Position numbers and translations under genes: made by a program
Assembly: GCF_009184865.1 (NCBI RefSeq)
Contig: NZ_CP045096.1
Span: 6,572,001 to 6,636,000, forward strand
Origin: Streptomyces phaeolivaceus
GTDB lineage: Bacteria; Actinomycetota; Actinomycetes; Streptomycetales; Streptomycetaceae
Direction: 5' to 3'
DNA: 64,000 bases
Part shown: one piece after another, positions 18,075 through 28,740 of the stretch
Position numbering within the stretch: position 1 is the first letter of the stretch
Layout of the letters: each line of letters opens with the position of its first letter
Notes under the pieces: model-generated
Told to the model about the DNA's origin: nothing
Database searches by the model: none
The model's input: the letters and a program-made list of their open reading frames with translations, nothing else

Positions 18075-20891
18075 TCAGTACAGGCTCGGCACCTCGCCGC
18101 CCTCGGCCTTTGTCAGCGTGACTCCCGGCAAGCCGCGCAGCCGACGCTCCGCCACGGCGGTCAGGTCGGCCGCGGTCGGTGGGGTTCGGCCCAGGCCGAT
18201 GGCGTAGCGCGTGGGGCCCGGGGCCGTGGTGAAGGGGCGGGGCCAGGCGTGGCAGTCGGGGGACAGGTCAGCGAGGTCCGTGATCAGGGCCCGCATCCTG
18301 CCGCGTACCCGGCCCCGATCCGCTTCCGTGGCTCCGTCCGCGCCCCCCTCCACCGTCACGATCGCCCACGCGGCGTGGCGGCGGTGGAGTGGGGGAGGGG
18401 TGAGGAGGGCGGGCAGGGGGCTCCCCTCTTCCAGCAACTCCCAGGCCCGGAACAGCTCTTGGGTGATCAGGTCGCGCATACCCGCCGTCACCTGGTCCGT
18501 GCAGGGGCGGACCGGAGCCGAGGGGGTCGTGATGGTGAGGGGGAGGGGGAGGGTGAGGGTGAGGGGGAGGGGACCGGAGGCGTCCCCGGGCGGTCCCACC
18601 GGCTCTCGCCAGTCCCATGCCGCCCAGGTCGCGAAGAAGTGCCGGAGGAGGGCGGACGGTGGCAGGTCACCGGCCTCGCTCGCCGTGCGGGCCGCCAGGA
18701 CCGACCACGCCAGGCCCGGCAGGCCGCCGAACGGTGCCGAGTCCAGGCCCCGCGCCCTCGCCCACGCCTTGACCTCCCGGGCCAGCCGTGCGAACGCCGG
18801 ACCATGGCCGCCCGCCGAGGCGAGCACCGCCTCCGCGTCGCTCACCGCGCTGAGCGCGATCGCCGCCGCCTCACCCAGCTCGGCCCGCCGCGCCACCGCC
18901 TCCGACGGATCCATCGACCCGGTGGCCACCACCGTCAGATCCACATCCAGCCCGTCCAGCCGCAGCCGTACACCGGGTACGCGTGCGCCGATCACCTCGC
19001 GCACGTTCGCGGCCCCGCCCGTCGCTTCCCTCAACTCCAGCTGTACGGCGGCCAGTTCGACCACCCCCGGCAGCGCCGCCACCAGGTCCAGATCCGCACC
19101 GGGCAGCGCGCAGCCCATGCGCCGGGAACCGACCACGTGGACGACACCGGTGGGGAGCGCGTCCGTGAGGAGGCGGGTGATCCGGTCGGCCGGTTCCGTG
19201 TCGGCGGCCTCACGCCCGGGGTGCGCGGCCTCCTCCCGCCACCGCACCTCTCCCGTCCCCAGAGCCACCGTCCCCCTCACCCGCATCGGCTCGTCCCCGC
19301 GCCGTGACAGCAGGGCCAGCTCGCCGACCTTCGCCGACATGGGCCCGAGCCGGGCAGCGCAGGCCGCCGCCAGGGTGTTCGGGTCGGTGGTGCGGCCCAG
19401 GCTCAGATGCGGGGTGAAGCCCTCGTGGCGGCCCCGACAGTGCGGGAAACGGCGTACGAGGGTGTCGTGCAGCTCGGCCCAGGGCCCCTCGCCGGCCGCC
19501 GCCGGGTCCAGCCACACCGTCGCGTCGTCCCGGTGCCCGAACCAGTGCACGCCCTCCAGCCGGGCGTCGAAGGGAGCCACCTCGGCCGTCGCGAGCACCG
19601 TGGCCGCCTCCTCGAACGCGTGCTCCGGTACGAAGCCGAAGAGGACGTTCACATGCGGGGGCCAGCGGTCGATCCGAGGGTCGTGCTTCCGGCGGATGTC
19701 CTGGAGCGGCGGCCACAGCTCCTCGGGCGGCAGCCACGCCAGCGCCGTACGGGCGGTCGGCCTGACGTCGAGGCCGGCGGGGGCGCTGTCCGGGGTGTCG
19801 GGCCCCAGCTCCACCCGCACCCCGTAGTGGTCCGAGATGTACAGCCCCTCCGCCGTGGGCGCGTCCCCGTACAGCTCGGCCGACCGCACCCCGAGATCCC
19901 GCCCGCGCAACAGAACCCGGTCCAGCCTCGACGCCCGTCCGGACAGGGACGAGATCGCGGCCAGCGGGTTGGCGGGCGGGTCGAAGGTCGGTGTCATGTC
20001 CTGCGGGCCGCGCGCCTCGCTCCACGCGTCCCGCATGCCCAGCGCCGTCTGCGGGGTGTCGCCGCCGTCGTTGAAGTCGCCGAGGAGGAGCAGATCGGCG
20101 TCCAGGCCCGCCAATCCCTCGGCGATACGGGACAGTTCGGCCGTACGGCGACCCGAGCCGTCGGCCGAGTGGTCGCTGCTCAGATGCGTCGCCGCCACGA
20201 CCAGGGGGCGTACGCCGGTCTCCACCACCACGGCCGTCACCGCCTTGTGCGGGCCCAGCGCGTGGAACGCGGCCTCGCGGACCGGCAACCGGCTCAGGAG
20301 CAGCAGCCCGCATGTGTCGACGTCCCGCCCGCGCGGGTCCGTGCCCAGTGTCCAGCTCTCCCGCAGCCACGGCTCGCGCAGCAGTAGGGACAGCAGCTCC
20401 GCCTCGACCTCCTGCAACGCGATCACGTCCGCGTCGGCCGCCCGCAGGGCCCGCAGCAGCAACGGTCTGCGCCGGGCGGTGTCGATGAGATCGGCGTCGT
20501 AGCGGTCCCAGAGGGTGTTCCAGGTCAGCACCCGGACGGGCTCGGCGGCGGCCCCTCGCGGTGAGCCGGGCGCGGGCGCCCAACCCTCGCCGTCCCACGC
20601 GTGCGGCGTGCGCGCCGTGAAGAACGGCGCCCGGAGCAGGAGCGCCTCCCGTACCCGCCCCGCCTCCGTCGCGTCCATCCGGTCCACCCCCGTGGCCCGG
20701 TCCCAGACCACCTCGCCGTCCGCCTCGAAGAACAGCACCCGGTGCCAGGGGATCTCGCCGCCCGGCACGAACGCGGGCAGCGGGACCCGCTTGGGCGCGG
20801 CGTTCCGCTGGAGGACGCCCAGCACGAAGCGCGCCGGGTCGAAGCGCGTGTCCCAGCGCACCCGGTGATAGATCTCCTCGCTCGTCCGCAT
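18075..20891 (-). CDS. Multidomain RNA end-processing protein: DUF504, EEP, 2H phosphoesterase, poly(A) polymerase
   Basis: A 938-residue fusion. Residues 5-72 match DUF504/MJ1316 ([19 protein letters not shown]). Residues 118-362 are an endonuclease/exonuclease/phosphatase domain (WNTLWD, LQEVE E161, GDFND, SDH 353-355). Residues 385-545 are a 2H phosphoesterase (HVNVLFGF H413, HLSLGR H495). Residues 575-760 are a nucleotidyltransferase with GS 588-589, D600, D602 and LDVD near 649-651. A eukaryotic-type poly(A) polymerase central region follows ([40 protein letters not shown]), with a C-terminal RNA-binding-like part. It lies 32 nt downstream of the RNA ligase-kinase gene and is probably co-transcribed. 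Likely role: trimming, healing or tailing RNA ends. Confidence 0.85.
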   Translation of the reverse strand: MRTSEEIYHRVRWDTRFDPARFVLGVLQRNAAPKRVPLPAFVPGGEIPWHRVLFFEADGEVVWDRATGVDRMDATEAGRVREALLLRAPFFTARTPHAWDGEGWAPAPGSPRGAAAEPVRVLTWNTLWDRYDADLIDTARRRPLLLRALRAADADVIALQEVEAELLSLLLREPWLRESWTLGTDPRGRDVDTCGLLLLSRLPVREAAFHALGPHKAVTAVVVETGVRPLVVAATHLSSDHSADGSGRRTAELSRIAEGLAGLDADLLLLGDFNDGGDTPQTALGMRDAWSEARGPQDMTPTFDPPANPLAAISSLSGRASRLDRVLLRGRDLGVRSAELYGDAPTAEGLYISDHYGVRVELGPDTPDSAPAGLDVRPTARTALAWLPPEELWPPLQDIRRKHDPRIDRWPPHVNVLFGFVPEHAFEEAATVLATAEVAPFDARLEGVHWFGHRDDATVWLDPAAAGEGPWAELHDTLVRRFPHCRGRHEGFTPHLSLGRTTDPNTLAAACAARLGPMSAKVGELALLSRRGDEPMRVRGTVALGTGEVRWREEAAHPGREAADTEPADRITRLLTDALPTGVVHVVGSRRMGCALPGADLDLVAALPGVVELAAVQLELREATGGAANVREVIGARVPGVRLRLDGLDVDLTVVATGSMDPSEAVARRAELGEAAAIALSAVSDAEAVLASAGGHGPAFARLAREVKAWARARGLDSAPFGGLPGLAWSVLAARTASEAGDLPPSALLRHFFATWAAWDWREPVGPPGDASGPLPLTLTLPLPLTITTPSAPVRPCTDQVTAGMRDLITQELFRAWELLEEGSPLPALLTPPPLHRRHAAWAIVTVEGGADGATEADRGRVRGRMRALITDLADLSPDCHAWPRPFTTAPGPTRYAIGLGRTPPTAADLTAVAERRLRGLPGVTLTKAEGGEVPSLY
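18534..18569 (-). repeat. Hexanucleotide repeat in the poly(A) polymerase linker
   Basis: Six consecutive GGTGAG or GGGGAG units (plus strand) encode a Leu-Pro/Leu-Thr linker just before the segment TITTPSAP, where poly(A) polymerase passes from its central to its RNA-binding domain. Confidence 0.85.
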
Positions 20892-20923
20892 GGTTCTTCA
20901 GCCTTCTTCCTCGGCCCTGGTCC

Positions 20924-22618
20924 TCAGACCTCGTCCTCGATGGTTCCGCTCGGTCCGACGTACCAGGTGCGGTGCGCGTCCCCCGGGTACGGCGGGGCGA
21001 AGCGGCGCAGCTGCGCGGTGAGCACCTCGGGCGGTACCGCGTGCTCACGGCGGGTGTTGCGGCGGATCAGCTCGTCCTCGGCGACCAGGACCACGGCGTG
21101 CGTGATCAGGGCGTTGCGGCGGTGCGCGACCGCGTGCACCAGCGAGCGCTGCCGATGCGTGAGCGAGGTGGCGTCCCAGACCGTCGTCCCGGCGGCGGCC
21201 AGCGCCCCGTCCAGCCGGTCGAGCCCCTCGCGCAGGACGTCCGCGTTGGCCCGCTGATCGGCCCGCGCCCCGCGAGCCTCGCGCAGCTCGTCCAACGAGA
21301 CATACGTGTCCACGCCCCCGAGGCCCCGTGCGAACGCGCTCTTGCCGCTGCCCGCCGGGCCGACCAGCTGGACCAGCCTCGGGAAGGCCCCCGACCGCCA
21401 GCGCCAGGTCGCGGCGACGGCCCCGTCGACACCCCCGACGCGCCCCCGCGCGTACGCCTCCCGCGCCTCCGCCCGGCAGCGGACGGCCGCGTCCGCCGAC
21501 AGCCCGGCGAACGCCTCCCGCAACGCGCCCTCGTCCAGCGGCGCCACCTCTTCCGCGTGCAGCGCCGACCACTCCACCTGCTCCCGCGCCTCGTCCGTCG
21601 TCGCCGTGGCCCGCGCCACCGCGTGCAGCGGACCGAGACCGGCGGCCAGGGACAGCCGGGCCAGGCCCGCCCGGCGGTCCTCGTCCGGATACGGCCGGTG
21701 CAGCATGGGGTGCAGCCCCACCAGATCGGCGACCCGGCGCGCGAGCGGCATGCCCACGACCCCGGCCAGCCGCGCCGCGAGCCGCGCCCGCCGGCCACCC
21801 TGGCCGCCGTCCCGGCCATGGCCGTGCAGCAGCGCGGCCAGGACACCGACGAGCCGGTCGTCCCCGGTCGCCCCCGCCGGATCGAAGCGGGCCACGGCTT
21901 CCCGGTCGCCCTCCCCGGGCAGCCCCACGGCCCCCGCCAGCGCGTCGGCGTCGGCGGGCGCGCCGGAGCGCACGGCCCACAGCGGCGCCCGCGCGCCCAG
22001 CCCGTTCTCCACCACGGGCGCGTGCATCCAGTGCGTGTCCGTCCGTACGTGCCCGGCCCGCACCCACTTCGCGACGCGCGCGCCGAACTCCCGCGCGTCG
22101 AAGCCGTCCACGACCCGGACGACGTACCCCTCCTGGCGGCCGAGATCCAGCCGCAGCGCGCGCAGCGCCCGCTCGTCGAACACGCCCCGCCACAGCACAC
22201 GCGGCACGGGCACCCCGAGACCGCGCAGAAAGGCCACCGTCCGGTCCCAGTCCAGGCAGCGGCGCTCCCCGTCCCACACCGAGAAGCCGTAGAACCAGCT
22301 GTCCAGGTCGTCGTAGGCGAGCGAGTGCCGGGCGAACATGTTCTCCCCGCACACCCGCCAGCCCGCCGGCACGGCGTGGCCGACACGGGCCTGGAGCGCC
22401 TTGACCCAGGTACGGGAGGGGTGGTGCGCGGAGTCGAGTGAGCGGGCGTGCACGCCGTCGGCGTACAGCGTGGTGTTCTCGCCGTCGAGCTTCTCCGTCA
22501 CCACGACCTCGCGACCGCGCAGGCCGGACAGATCGGTGACCCGCAGATCGTCGGCGGTGGCGCCCGGGGACCACGGCAGATGCCTGGTCCGCGGATAGTG
22601 CGTACGCGTCGTGCCCAT
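20924..22618 (-). CDS. RNA ligase fused to polynucleotide kinase
   Basis: A 564-residue protein. The N-terminal third is an Rnl2-type RNA ligase: nucleotidyl-lysine motif EKLDGEN (K43), WFYGFSVWD (108-116), EGYVVR (163-168) and AKWVR (K184). The C-terminal third is a P-loop polynucleotide kinase: GPAGSGKS (420-427), SLDELR and WDATSLTHRQR. The middle (about 205-400) is unrecognised. It would phosphorylate 5' ends and join RNA strands. The gene downstream carries 3'-end processing domains, so the pair looks like a complete RNA repair system. ATG at 22618. Confidence 0.9.
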   Translation of the reverse strand: MGTTRTHYPRTRHLPWSPGATADDLRVTDLSGLRGREVVVTEKLDGENTTLYADGVHARSLDSAHHPSRTWVKALQARVGHAVPAGWRVCGENMFARHSLAYDDLDSWFYGFSVWDGERRCLDWDRTVAFLRGLGVPVPRVLWRGVFDERALRALRLDLGRQEGYVVRVVDGFDAREFGARVAKWVRAGHVRTDTHWMHAPVVENGLGARAPLWAVRSGAPADADALAGAVGLPGEGDREAVARFDPAGATGDDRLVGVLAALLHGHGRDGGQGGRRARLAARLAGVVGMPLARRVADLVGLHPMLHRPYPDEDRRAGLARLSLAAGLGPLHAVARATATTDEAREQVEWSALHAEEVAPLDEGALREAFAGLSADAAVRCRAEAREAYARGRVGGVDGAVAATWRWRSGAFPRLVQLVGPAGSGKSAFARGLGGVDTYVSLDELREARGARADQRANADVLREGLDRLDGALAAAGTTVWDATSLTHRQRSLVHAVAHRRNALITHAVVLVAEDELIRRNTRREHAVPPEVLTAQLRRFAPPYPGDAHRTWYVGPSGTIEDEV

Positions 22619-22730
22619 CGTGAACGTCCCCCGTGCCGGCCGGCGTACCCGAACAGCCGACGAACCTGATCAGCGTAGGAGCGCGGGCCGGTGACGGGCG
22701 AGCGGATTACCCGGCGCTTAGGGTCCCGGT

Positions 22731-23447
22731 ATGAAGCCCAGAGCGGGCGTCGGGCTCACCTCGGTCATGGTGGCGCTCACGCTGACGACCGGCATGATCG
22801 AGGCCGTCAGCTTTCTCGTGCTCGGACCGGTGTTCACCGCCGTGCAGACCGGGAACCTGCTCTTCCTCTCCTTCGCGCTCACCGGCGCCGCCGGTCTCTC
22901 CCCGGCCGCTGCCGGTGTCTCGTTCGCCGCGTTCGCGGTCGGCGCGGTGCTCGGCTCCCGGTTCGAGTCGGGCGTGGACGCGTACGGCCGCGACTGGTTC
23001 GGGCCCGCGCTGATCGTCGAGGCGCTGCTGCTGGGGCTCGGCGGCCTGGTCGCCTGGCGCGGCGGCGTCGACATGTCCGGCTTCCCGGCGGAGGACCCGC
23101 ACTACGCCGTGGTCGCCCTGGTCGCCGCGGCCATGGGGGTCCGCAATGTCACCACCCTGCGGGCGCGTGTCGCGGACGTCCCCACCACGGTCTCCACCCG
23201 CGCCCTCACCGCCTTCCTCAGCGGCCTGCCCCCGCTCCCCGACACCCGCGTCGGGGCACGCTCCGGCGACGAGGGCCGCCGCCTCGCCTCGGTCGGCGCG
23301 ATGTTCGCGGGAGGCCTGCTGGGCGCCTGGCTCCTCCACGAGGACGTGCACCCGGCGGTCGTCCTGCTGCTCCCCGCCCTGCTGGTGCTGCTCCTGGGCA
23401 CGGCCCACTGGGCGGCGCCGCGACGGCGTACGTCGGAGCCGGGCTGA
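22731..23447 (+). CDS. DUF1275 (YoaK-like) membrane protein
   Basis: A 238-residue integral membrane protein with about six spans. The family signature VSFLVLGPVFTAVQTGNLLFLSF is near the start, and RNVTTLRARVADVPTTVSTR follows in the second half. The transported substrate, if any, is unknown for the family. It is divergent from the RNA ligase gene (112-nt gap) and precedes the S10 operon promoter. Confidence 0.9.
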   Translation: MKPRAGVGLTSVMVALTLTTGMIEAVSFLVLGPVFTAVQTGNLLFLSFALTGAAGLSPAAAGVSFAAFAVGAVLGSRFESGVDAYGRDWFGPALIVEALLLGLGGLVAWRGGVDMSGFPAEDPHYAVVALVAAAMGVRNVTTLRARVADVPTTVSTRALTAFLSGLPPLPDTRVGARSGDEGRRLASVGAMFAGGLLGAWLLHEDVHPAVVLLLPALLVLLLGTAHWAAPRRRTSEPG

Positions 23448-23482
23448 GGAGCCGAGCGGTCACCCGCCCCCGAGTGCCGGGT

Positions 23483-23510
23483 TTGACCTCCGTCACTCTC
23501 GGGGTAATCT
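23483..23510 (+). promoter_or_regulatory. S10 operon promoter (HrdB-type)
   Basis: TTGACC (23483-23488) and TAATCT (23505-23510) are 16 nt apart, the best vegetative match before rpsJ. It implies a transcript start near 23517. Confidence 0.7.
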
Positions 23511-23772
23511 CTCCGGCTCGATTGGCGGAGCCGGTGGGCCGTATGGCAGACTAGCGGGGTTGCTCGGTCGAGTGTTGATGCTGCGCGCCTCCCGCCGGGA
23601 GGACCGGAAGCGAGTCCCACAGTACTCGTCGCCCCAACTGTCAGATGGCAGCGCTGGGGCGGACGTACGGGAATCTTTCGGGAAGCAAGGTGCGGCACAG
23701 ACCAGGCGCCCGGTGAGTCTCTTTCTCAGGCAAGGGATGTTCGAACAAGGGACATCTGTGTCAGTGAAAGCG

Positions 23773-23797
23773 CGACACGCCCGACCGCGTGGGTCGG
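23773..23797 (+). promoter_or_regulatory. Conserved r-protein leader hairpin, copy 2 (rpsJ)
   Basis: CCGACC (23781-23786), loop GCGTG and GGTCGG (23792-23797) are preceded by CGACACGC. It is identical to the element before rpsL at 24 of 25 positions and ends 61 nt before the rpsJ start. Confidence 0.6.
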
Positions 23798-23858
23798 AGT
23801 GAGACGTCAGGAACACCGGGTTCCAGAGCGTTACGAGACAAAGGACTACTGAGTAGCC

Positions 23859-24167
23859 ATGGCGGGACAGAAGATCCGCATCCGGCTCAAGGCCTACGAC
23901 CACGAGGTCATCGACTCCTCGGCGAAGAAGATCGTCGAGACGGTGACCCGCACTGGTGCGTCGGTCGCGGGCCCGGTGCCGCTGCCCACTGAGAAGAACG
24001 TGTACTGCGTCATCAAGTCGCCGCACAAGTACAAGGACTCGCGCGAGCACTTCGAGATGCGCACGCACAAGCGCCTGATCGACATCCTCGACCCGACCCC
24101 CAAGACCGTTGACTCTCTGATGCGACTCGACCTCCCGGCCGGTGTCGACATCGAGATCAAGCTCTAG
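23859..24167 (+). CDS. rpsJ: 30S ribosomal protein S10
   Basis: A 102-residue S10 ([19 protein letters not shown]), complete. S10 is part of the 30S head and, as NusE, joins the transcription antitermination complex. It is the first gene of the S10 operon behind a long leader. Its start follows a weak GAGTAGCC; the rplC gene follows after 17 nt. Confidence 0.98.
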   Translation: MAGQKIRIRLKAYDHEVIDSSAKKIVETVTRTGASVAGPVPLPTEKNVYCVIKSPHKYKDSREHFEMRTHKRLIDILDPTPKTVDSLMRLDLPAGVDIEIKL

Positions 24168-24184
24168 GGATCGGTGATCTGAGA

Positions 24185-24829
24185 ATGGCTAAGCAGATCA
24201 AGGGAATCCTGGGCGAGAAGCTCGGCATGACGCAGGTGTGGGACGAGAACAACCGTGTTGTTCCGGTCACCGTCGTCAAGGCCGGCCCCAACGTCGTGAC
24301 CCAGGTCCGTACGAACGATGTCGACGGCTACGAGTCGGTCCAGATCGCCTTCGGCGAGATCGACCCGCGCAAGGTGAACAAGCCCCTCAAGGGTCACTTC
24401 GCCAAGGCCGACGTCACCCCCCGCCGTCACCTCGTCGAGATCCGCACCGCGGACGCCTCCGAGTACACGCTGGGCCAGGAGATCTCCGCCGAGGTCTTCG
24501 AGGCCGGCGTCAAGGTGGACGTGACCGGCAAGAGCAAGGGCAAGGGCTTCGCCGGTGTCATGAAGCGTCACAACTTCAAGGGCCTCGGCGCCGGTCACGG
24601 CACCCAGCGCAAGCACCGCTCCCCCGGTTCCATCGGTGGCTGCGCCACCCCGGGCCGTGTGTTCAAGGGCCTCCGCATGGCGGGCCGCATGGGCAACGAG
24701 CGGGTCACCACCCAGAACCTGACCGTCCACGCCGTTGACGCGGAGAAGGGTCTGCTGCTCATCAAGGGCGCCGTCCCCGGTCCGAACGGCGGCCTCGTCC
24801 TGGTCCGCACCGCGGCCAAGGGGGCCTGA
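24185..24829 (+). CDS. rplC: 50S ribosomal protein L3
   Basis: A 214-residue L3 with the typical start [19 protein letters not shown] and the conserved [21 protein letters not shown] loop reaching toward the peptidyl-transferase centre. Second gene of the S10 operon; rplD starts 7 nt after the stop. Confidence 0.98.
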   Translation: MAKQIKGILGEKLGMTQVWDENNRVVPVTVVKAGPNVVTQVRTNDVDGYESVQIAFGEIDPRKVNKPLKGHFAKADVTPRRHLVEIRTADASEYTLGQEISAEVFEAGVKVDVTGKSKGKGFAGVMKRHNFKGLGAGHGTQRKHRSPGSIGGCATPGRVFKGLRMAGRMGNERVTTQNLTVHAVDAEKGLLLIKGAVPGPNGGLVLVRTAAKGA

Positions 24830-24836
24830 GGTACCG

Positions 24837-25496
24837 ATGAGCACTGTTGACATCCTTTCGCCTGCAGGCGAGAAGACCGGAAGCGTCGAGCTCCCCGCGG
24901 AGATCTTCGGCGTGGAGAAGGTCAGCATCCCGCTGATCCACCAGGTCGTCGTCGCGCAGAACGCGGCTGCCCGTCAGGGCACGCACAAGACCAAGACCCG
25001 CGGCGAAGTCCGTGGTGGCGGTAAGAAGCCTTACCGGCAGAAGGGCACCGGCCGCGCCCGTCAGGGCTCGACCCGCGCGCCCCAGTTCGCCGGCGGTGGC
25101 GTCGTCCACGGCCCGCAGCCGCGTGACTACTCGCAGCGGACCCCGAAGAAGATGAAGGCCGCGGCCCTGCGCCACGCCCTCACCGACCGGGCCCGTCACA
25201 ACCGCATCCACGTCGTCTCCGGCGTGATCGAGGGCGAGAACCCCTCCACCAAGGCCGCCAAGTCGCTGTTCGGCAAGATCTCGGAGCGCAAGAACCTGCT
25301 CCTGGTCGTCGAGCGCGCCGACGAGGCCGCGTGGCTCTCCGCCCGCAACCTGCCCCAGGTGCACATCCTGGAGCCGGGCCAGCTGAACACGTACGACGTG
25401 ATCGTCTCCGACGATGTGGTCTTCACCCAGGGTGCCCTGGAGTCCTTCGTGTCCGGCCCGAACAAGGCCAACGACACCGAAGGGAGCGAGGCCTGA
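24837..25496 (+). CDS. rplD: 50S ribosomal protein L4
   Basis: A 219-residue L4. The ATG at 24837 gives [20 protein letters not shown]; a longer frame into rplC is not real. The extended loop is present ([20 protein letters not shown]). In gamma-proteobacteria L4 represses this operon through its leader, and whether it does so here is unknown. Its stop overlaps the rplW start by 1 nt. Confidence 0.97.
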   Translation: MSTVDILSPAGEKTGSVELPAEIFGVEKVSIPLIHQVVVAQNAAARQGTHKTKTRGEVRGGGKKPYRQKGTGRARQGSTRAPQFAGGGVVHGPQPRDYSQRTPKKMKAAALRHALTDRARHNRIHVVSGVIEGENPSTKAAKSLFGKISERKNLLLVVERADEAAWLSARNLPQVHILEPGQLNTYDVIVSDDVVFTQGALESFVSGPNKANDTEGSEA

Positions 25497-25915
25497 TGGC
25501 TACGCGTCACCCGAGCATCGCCTCCAAGGCGGCCAAGGCCGCCAAGGCCGCGCGCGTCGCCAAGGCGAAGCGCCACGCCACCGAGGGCAAGAACACCGTC
25601 GTCACCGCGCCCAGCAAGGCGTTCACGGACCCCCGTGACGTGCTGCTGAAGCCGGTCGTGTCGGAGAAGAGCTACGCGCTCCTCGACGAGGGCAAGTACA
25701 CCTTCATCGTCGCCCCCGGCGCCAACAAGACCCAGATCAAGCAGGCCGTCCAGGCGGTCTTCTCGGTCAAGGTCACCGGGGTCAACACGATCAACCGCAT
25801 CGGCAAGCGCAAGCGCACCAAGACCGGTTTCGGTCAGCGTGCCGGCTCCAAGCGCGCCATCGTGACCCTTGCCGAGGGCGACCGTATCGACATCTTCGGC
25901 GGTCCGACCGCGTAA
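25496..25915 (+). CDS. rplW: 50S ribosomal protein L23 with Lys/Ala-rich N-terminus
   Basis: A 139-residue L23. The core ([20 protein letters not shown] onward) is standard and sits at the exit tunnel, where it contacts trigger factor and SRP. About 40 residues at the N-terminus ([18 protein letters not shown]) are a basic low-complexity extension beyond the usual family length. The start overlaps the rplD stop (TGATG). Confidence 0.97.
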   Translation: MATRHPSIASKAAKAAKAARVAKAKRHATEGKNTVVTAPSKAFTDPRDVLLKPVVSEKSYALLDEGKYTFIVAPGANKTQIKQAVQAVFSVKVTGVNTINRIGKRKRTKTGFGQRAGSKRAIVTLAEGDRIDIFGGPTA

Positions 25916-25953
25916 GCGGGTCGGATCGTCCGATATCGGACGAGGACTGAGAA

Positions 25954-26790
25954 ATGGGAATCCGCAAGTACAAGCCGACTACGCCGGGCCGTCGTGGCTC
26001 CAGCGTCGCCGACTTCGTCGAGATCACGCGGTCCACGCCGGAGAAGTCGCTGGTCCGCCCGCTGCACAGCAAGGGCGGCCGTAACAACGCCGGTCGTGTG
26101 ACCGTTCGCCACCAGGGTGGCGGACACAAGCGCGCCTACCGTGTCATCGACTTCCGTCGTCACGACAAGGACGGCGTGCCGGCGAAGGTCGCGCACATCG
26201 AGTACGACCCCAACCGCACCGCGCGCATCGCGCTGCTGCACTACGCGGACGGCGAGAAGCGCTACATCCTCGCCCCGCGCAACCTGCAGCAGGGCGACCG
26301 CGTGGAGAACGGTCCCGGGGCCGACATCAAGCCGGGCAACAACCTGGCGCTCCGCAACATCCCGGTCGGTACCACGATCCACGCGATCGAGCTCCGTCCC
26401 GGTGGCGGCGCCAAGTTCGCCCGCTCCGCCGGTACCTCCGTGCAGCTGCTCGCGAAGGAGGGCGCCTACGCCCACCTCCGCATGCCGTCCGGTGAGATCC
26501 GCCTGGTCGACGTGCGCTGCCGCGCCACCGTCGGCGAGGTCGGCAACGCCGAGCAGAGCAACATCAACTGGGGCAAGGCCGGCCGCAAGCGCTGGCTGGG
26601 CGTCCGCCCGACCGTTCGCGGTGTGGCGATGAACCCGGTTGACCACCCCCACGGTGGTGGTGAGGGCAAGACCTCCGGTGGTCGCCACCCGGTCAGCCCC
26701 TGGGGTCAGAAGGAGGGTCGTACTCGCTCGCCGAAGAAGGCTTCGAGCAAGTACATCGTCCGCCGCCGCAAGACGAACAAGAAGCGCTAG
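25954..26790 (+). CDS. rplB: 50S ribosomal protein L2
   Basis: A 278-residue L2, complete, with [11 protein letters not shown] containing the conserved histidine near the peptidyl-transferase centre. L2 is needed for subunit joining. It follows rplW by 38 nt and precedes rpsS. Confidence 0.98.
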   Translation: MGIRKYKPTTPGRRGSSVADFVEITRSTPEKSLVRPLHSKGGRNNAGRVTVRHQGGGHKRAYRVIDFRRHDKDGVPAKVAHIEYDPNRTARIALLHYADGEKRYILAPRNLQQGDRVENGPGADIKPGNNLALRNIPVGTTIHAIELRPGGGAKFARSAGTSVQLLAKEGAYAHLRMPSGEIRLVDVRCRATVGEVGNAEQSNINWGKAGRKRWLGVRPTVRGVAMNPVDHPHGGGEGKTSGGRHPVSPWGQKEGRTRSPKKASSKYIVRRRKTNKKR

Positions 26791-26802
26791 GAGCGGGTTT
26801 AG

Positions 26803-27084
26803 ATGCCGCGCAGTCTCAAGAAGGGGCCCTTCGTCGACGGACACCTCATCAAGAAGGTGGACGTACAGAACGAAGCCGGCACCAAGAACGTCATCAAGAC
26901 CTGGTCCCGTCGCTCGATGATCATCCCGGCCATGCTCGGCCACACGATCGCGGTGCACAACGGCAAGACCCACATTCCGGTGTTCGTCACCGAGTCGATG
27001 GTCGGCCACAAGCTCGGCGAGTTCTCGCCGACGCGCACCTTCCGGGGTCACGTCAAGGACGACCGGAAGTCGAAGCGCCGCTAA
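26803..27084 (+). CDS. rpsS: 30S ribosomal protein S19
   Basis: A 93-residue S19 ([20 protein letters not shown]), complete. It binds the 30S head with S13 and lies 12 nt after rplB. Confidence 0.98.
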   Translation: MPRSLKKGPFVDGHLIKKVDVQNEAGTKNVIKTWSRRSMIIPAMLGHTIAVHNGKTHIPVFVTESMVGHKLGEFSPTRTFRGHVKDDRKSKRR

Positions 27085-27125
27085 CGCGGGGTGGAATGAC
27101 CATGACAGACACTGGAAGGACAACC

Positions 27126-27473
27126 ATGGAAGCCAGGGCCCAGGCGCGGTACATCCGCGTCACGCCCATGAAGGCCCGCCGCGTGGTGGACCTCATCCGT
27201 GGCCTCGACGCCACGGAGGCTCAGGCGGTCCTGCGTTTCGCCCCGCAGGCCGCGAGCGTGCCGGTCGGCAAGGTGCTTGACAGCGCCATCGCCAACGCCG
27301 CGCACAACTACGACCACACGGACGCCACTTCGCTGTTCATCAGCGAGGCGTACGTCGACGAGGGTCCGACCCTGAAGCGGTTCCGTCCGCGTGCTCAGGG
27401 CCGTGCCTACCGGATCCGCAAGCGGACCAGCCACATCACCGTGGTCGTCAGCAGCAAGGAAGGAACCCGGTAA
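27126..27473 (+). CDS. rplV: 50S ribosomal protein L22
   Basis: A 115-residue L22. The ATG at 27126 ([19 protein letters not shown]) is preferred over an in-frame ATG at 27096 because GGAAGGA precedes it and the length then fits the family. L22 lines the exit tunnel. Its stop overlaps the rpsC start by 1 nt. Confidence 0.97.
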   Translation: MEARAQARYIRVTPMKARRVVDLIRGLDATEAQAVLRFAPQAASVPVGKVLDSAIANAAHNYDHTDATSLFISEAYVDEGPTLKRFRPRAQGRAYRIRKRTSHITVVVSSKEGTR

Positions 27474-28315
27474 TGGGCCAGAAGGTAAACCCGCATGGGT
27501 TCCGGCTCGGTGTCACGACCGACTTCAAGTCGCGTTGGTACGCCGACAAGCTGTACAAGGACTACGTCAAGGAAGACGTCGCCATCCGTCGGATGATGAC
27601 GTCCGGCATGGAGCGCGCCGGTATCTCCAAGGTGGAGATCGAGCGCACCCGTGACCGCGTCCGCGTCGACATCCACACCGCGCGTCCGGGCATCGTCATC
27701 GGCCGCCGCGGCGCCGAGGCCGACCGTATCCGCGGCGACCTGGAGAAGCTGACCGGCAAGCAGGTCCAGCTCAACATCCTCGAGGTCAAGAACCCGGAGA
27801 CGGACGCTCAGCTGGTGGCCCAGGCCGTCGCCGAGCAGCTGTCCTCCCGCGTCTCCTTCCGTCGGGCCATGCGCAAGAGCATGCAGTCCGCCATGAAGGC
27901 CGGCGCCAAGGGCATCAAGATCCAGTGCGGTGGCCGCCTCGGTGGCGCCGAGATGTCCCGCTCGGAGTTCTACCGCGAGGGCCGTGTGCCCCTGCACACG
28001 CTCCGCGCGAACGTCGACTACGGCTTCTTCGAGGCCAAGACGACCTTCGGCCGCATCGGTGTGAAGGTCTGGATCTACAAGGGCGACGTCAAGAACATCG
28101 CCGAGGTCCGCGCCGAGAACGCCGCTGCCCGCGCCGGCAACCGCCCGGCCCGTGGCGGCGCTGACCGCCCGGCCGGCCGTGGTGGCCGCGGTGGCGAGCG
28201 TGGCGGTCGCGGTCGTAAGCCGCAGCAGGCTGCCGGCGCCGAGGCCCCCAAGACTGAGTCTTCGGGCGCCGCTGCCGCGTCGGCTCCGGCTGAGAGCACC
28301 GGAACGGAGGCCTGA
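27473..28315 (+). CDS. rpsC: 30S ribosomal protein S3 with RG-rich tail
   Basis: A 280-residue S3 with KH domain ([19 protein letters not shown]) and the S3 C-terminal domain. The last 60 or so residues are a Gly/Arg then Ala/Glu-rich extension ([17 protein letters not shown]), longer than E. coli S3 (about 233 residues). S3 forms part of the mRNA entry helicase. Confidence 0.98.
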   Translation: MGQKVNPHGFRLGVTTDFKSRWYADKLYKDYVKEDVAIRRMMTSGMERAGISKVEIERTRDRVRVDIHTARPGIVIGRRGAEADRIRGDLEKLTGKQVQLNILEVKNPETDAQLVAQAVAEQLSSRVSFRRAMRKSMQSAMKAGAKGIKIQCGGRLGGAEMSRSEFYREGRVPLHTLRANVDYGFFEAKTTFGRIGVKVWIYKGDVKNIAEVRAENAAARAGNRPARGGADRPAGRGGRGGERGGRGRKPQQAAGAEAPKTESSGAAAASAPAESTGTEA

Positions 28316-28320
28316 GGGAC

Positions 28321-28740
28321 ATGCTGATCCCCCGTAGGGTCAAGCACCGCAAGCAGCACCACCCGAAGCGCCGTGGCCAGGCCAAGGGCGGCACGACGGT
28401 CGCGTTCGGCGAGTACGGCATTCAGGCCCTCACGCCGGCGTACGTGACCAACCGCCAGATCGAGGCGGCCCGTATCGCCATGACCCGCCACATCAAGCGT
28501 GGCGGCAAGGTCTGGATCAACATCTACCCGGACCGCCCGCTCACGAAGAAGCCTGCCGAGACCCGCATGGGTTCCGGTAAGGGTTCGCCGGAGTGGTGGA
28601 TCGCGAACGTTCACCCGGGTCGGGTGATGTTCGAGCTGTCCTACCCGAACGAGAAGATCGCCCGTGAGGCTCTGACTCGCGCCGCTCACAAGCTGCCGAT
28701 GAAGTGCCGGATCGTCAAGCGCGAGGCAGGTGAAGCGTGA
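28321..28740 (+). CDS. rplP: 50S ribosomal protein L16
   Basis: A 139-residue L16 ([19 protein letters not shown]). It contacts A-site tRNA. The stop overlaps the rpmC start codon (TGATG). Confidence 0.98.
   Translation: MLIPRRVKHRKQHHPKRRGQAKGGTTVAFGEYGIQALTPAYVTNRQIEAARIAMTRHIKRGGKVWINIYPDRPLTKKPAETRMGSGKGSPEWWIANVHPGRVMFELSYPNEKIAREALTRAAHKLPMKCRIVKREAGEA

Larger units (their letters stand above)
23448..23858. other. Gene-free stretch: S10 operon promoter and leader
   Basis: It holds a good vegetative promoter (23483-23510), a leader of about 340 nt, a small CCTCCC/GGGAGG hairpin (23588-23602) and the conserved hairpin element shared with rpsL (23773-23797). No reading frame in it looks coding. 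Confidence 0.75.

Noticed and set aside
18075..20891. Calling the poly(A) polymerase-like gene a CCA-adding enzyme
   Set aside because: The GS, DxD and downstream central-domain sequences match the class I eukaryotic poly(A) polymerase pattern. The bacterial class II CCA/poly(A) signatures are not seen.
23588..23602. CCTCCC/GGGAGG hairpin in the rpsJ leader as an attenuator
   Set aside because: The stem is short with a 3-nt loop and no T-run, and the right arm looks like a Shine-Dalgarno sequence. Not enough to call a function.
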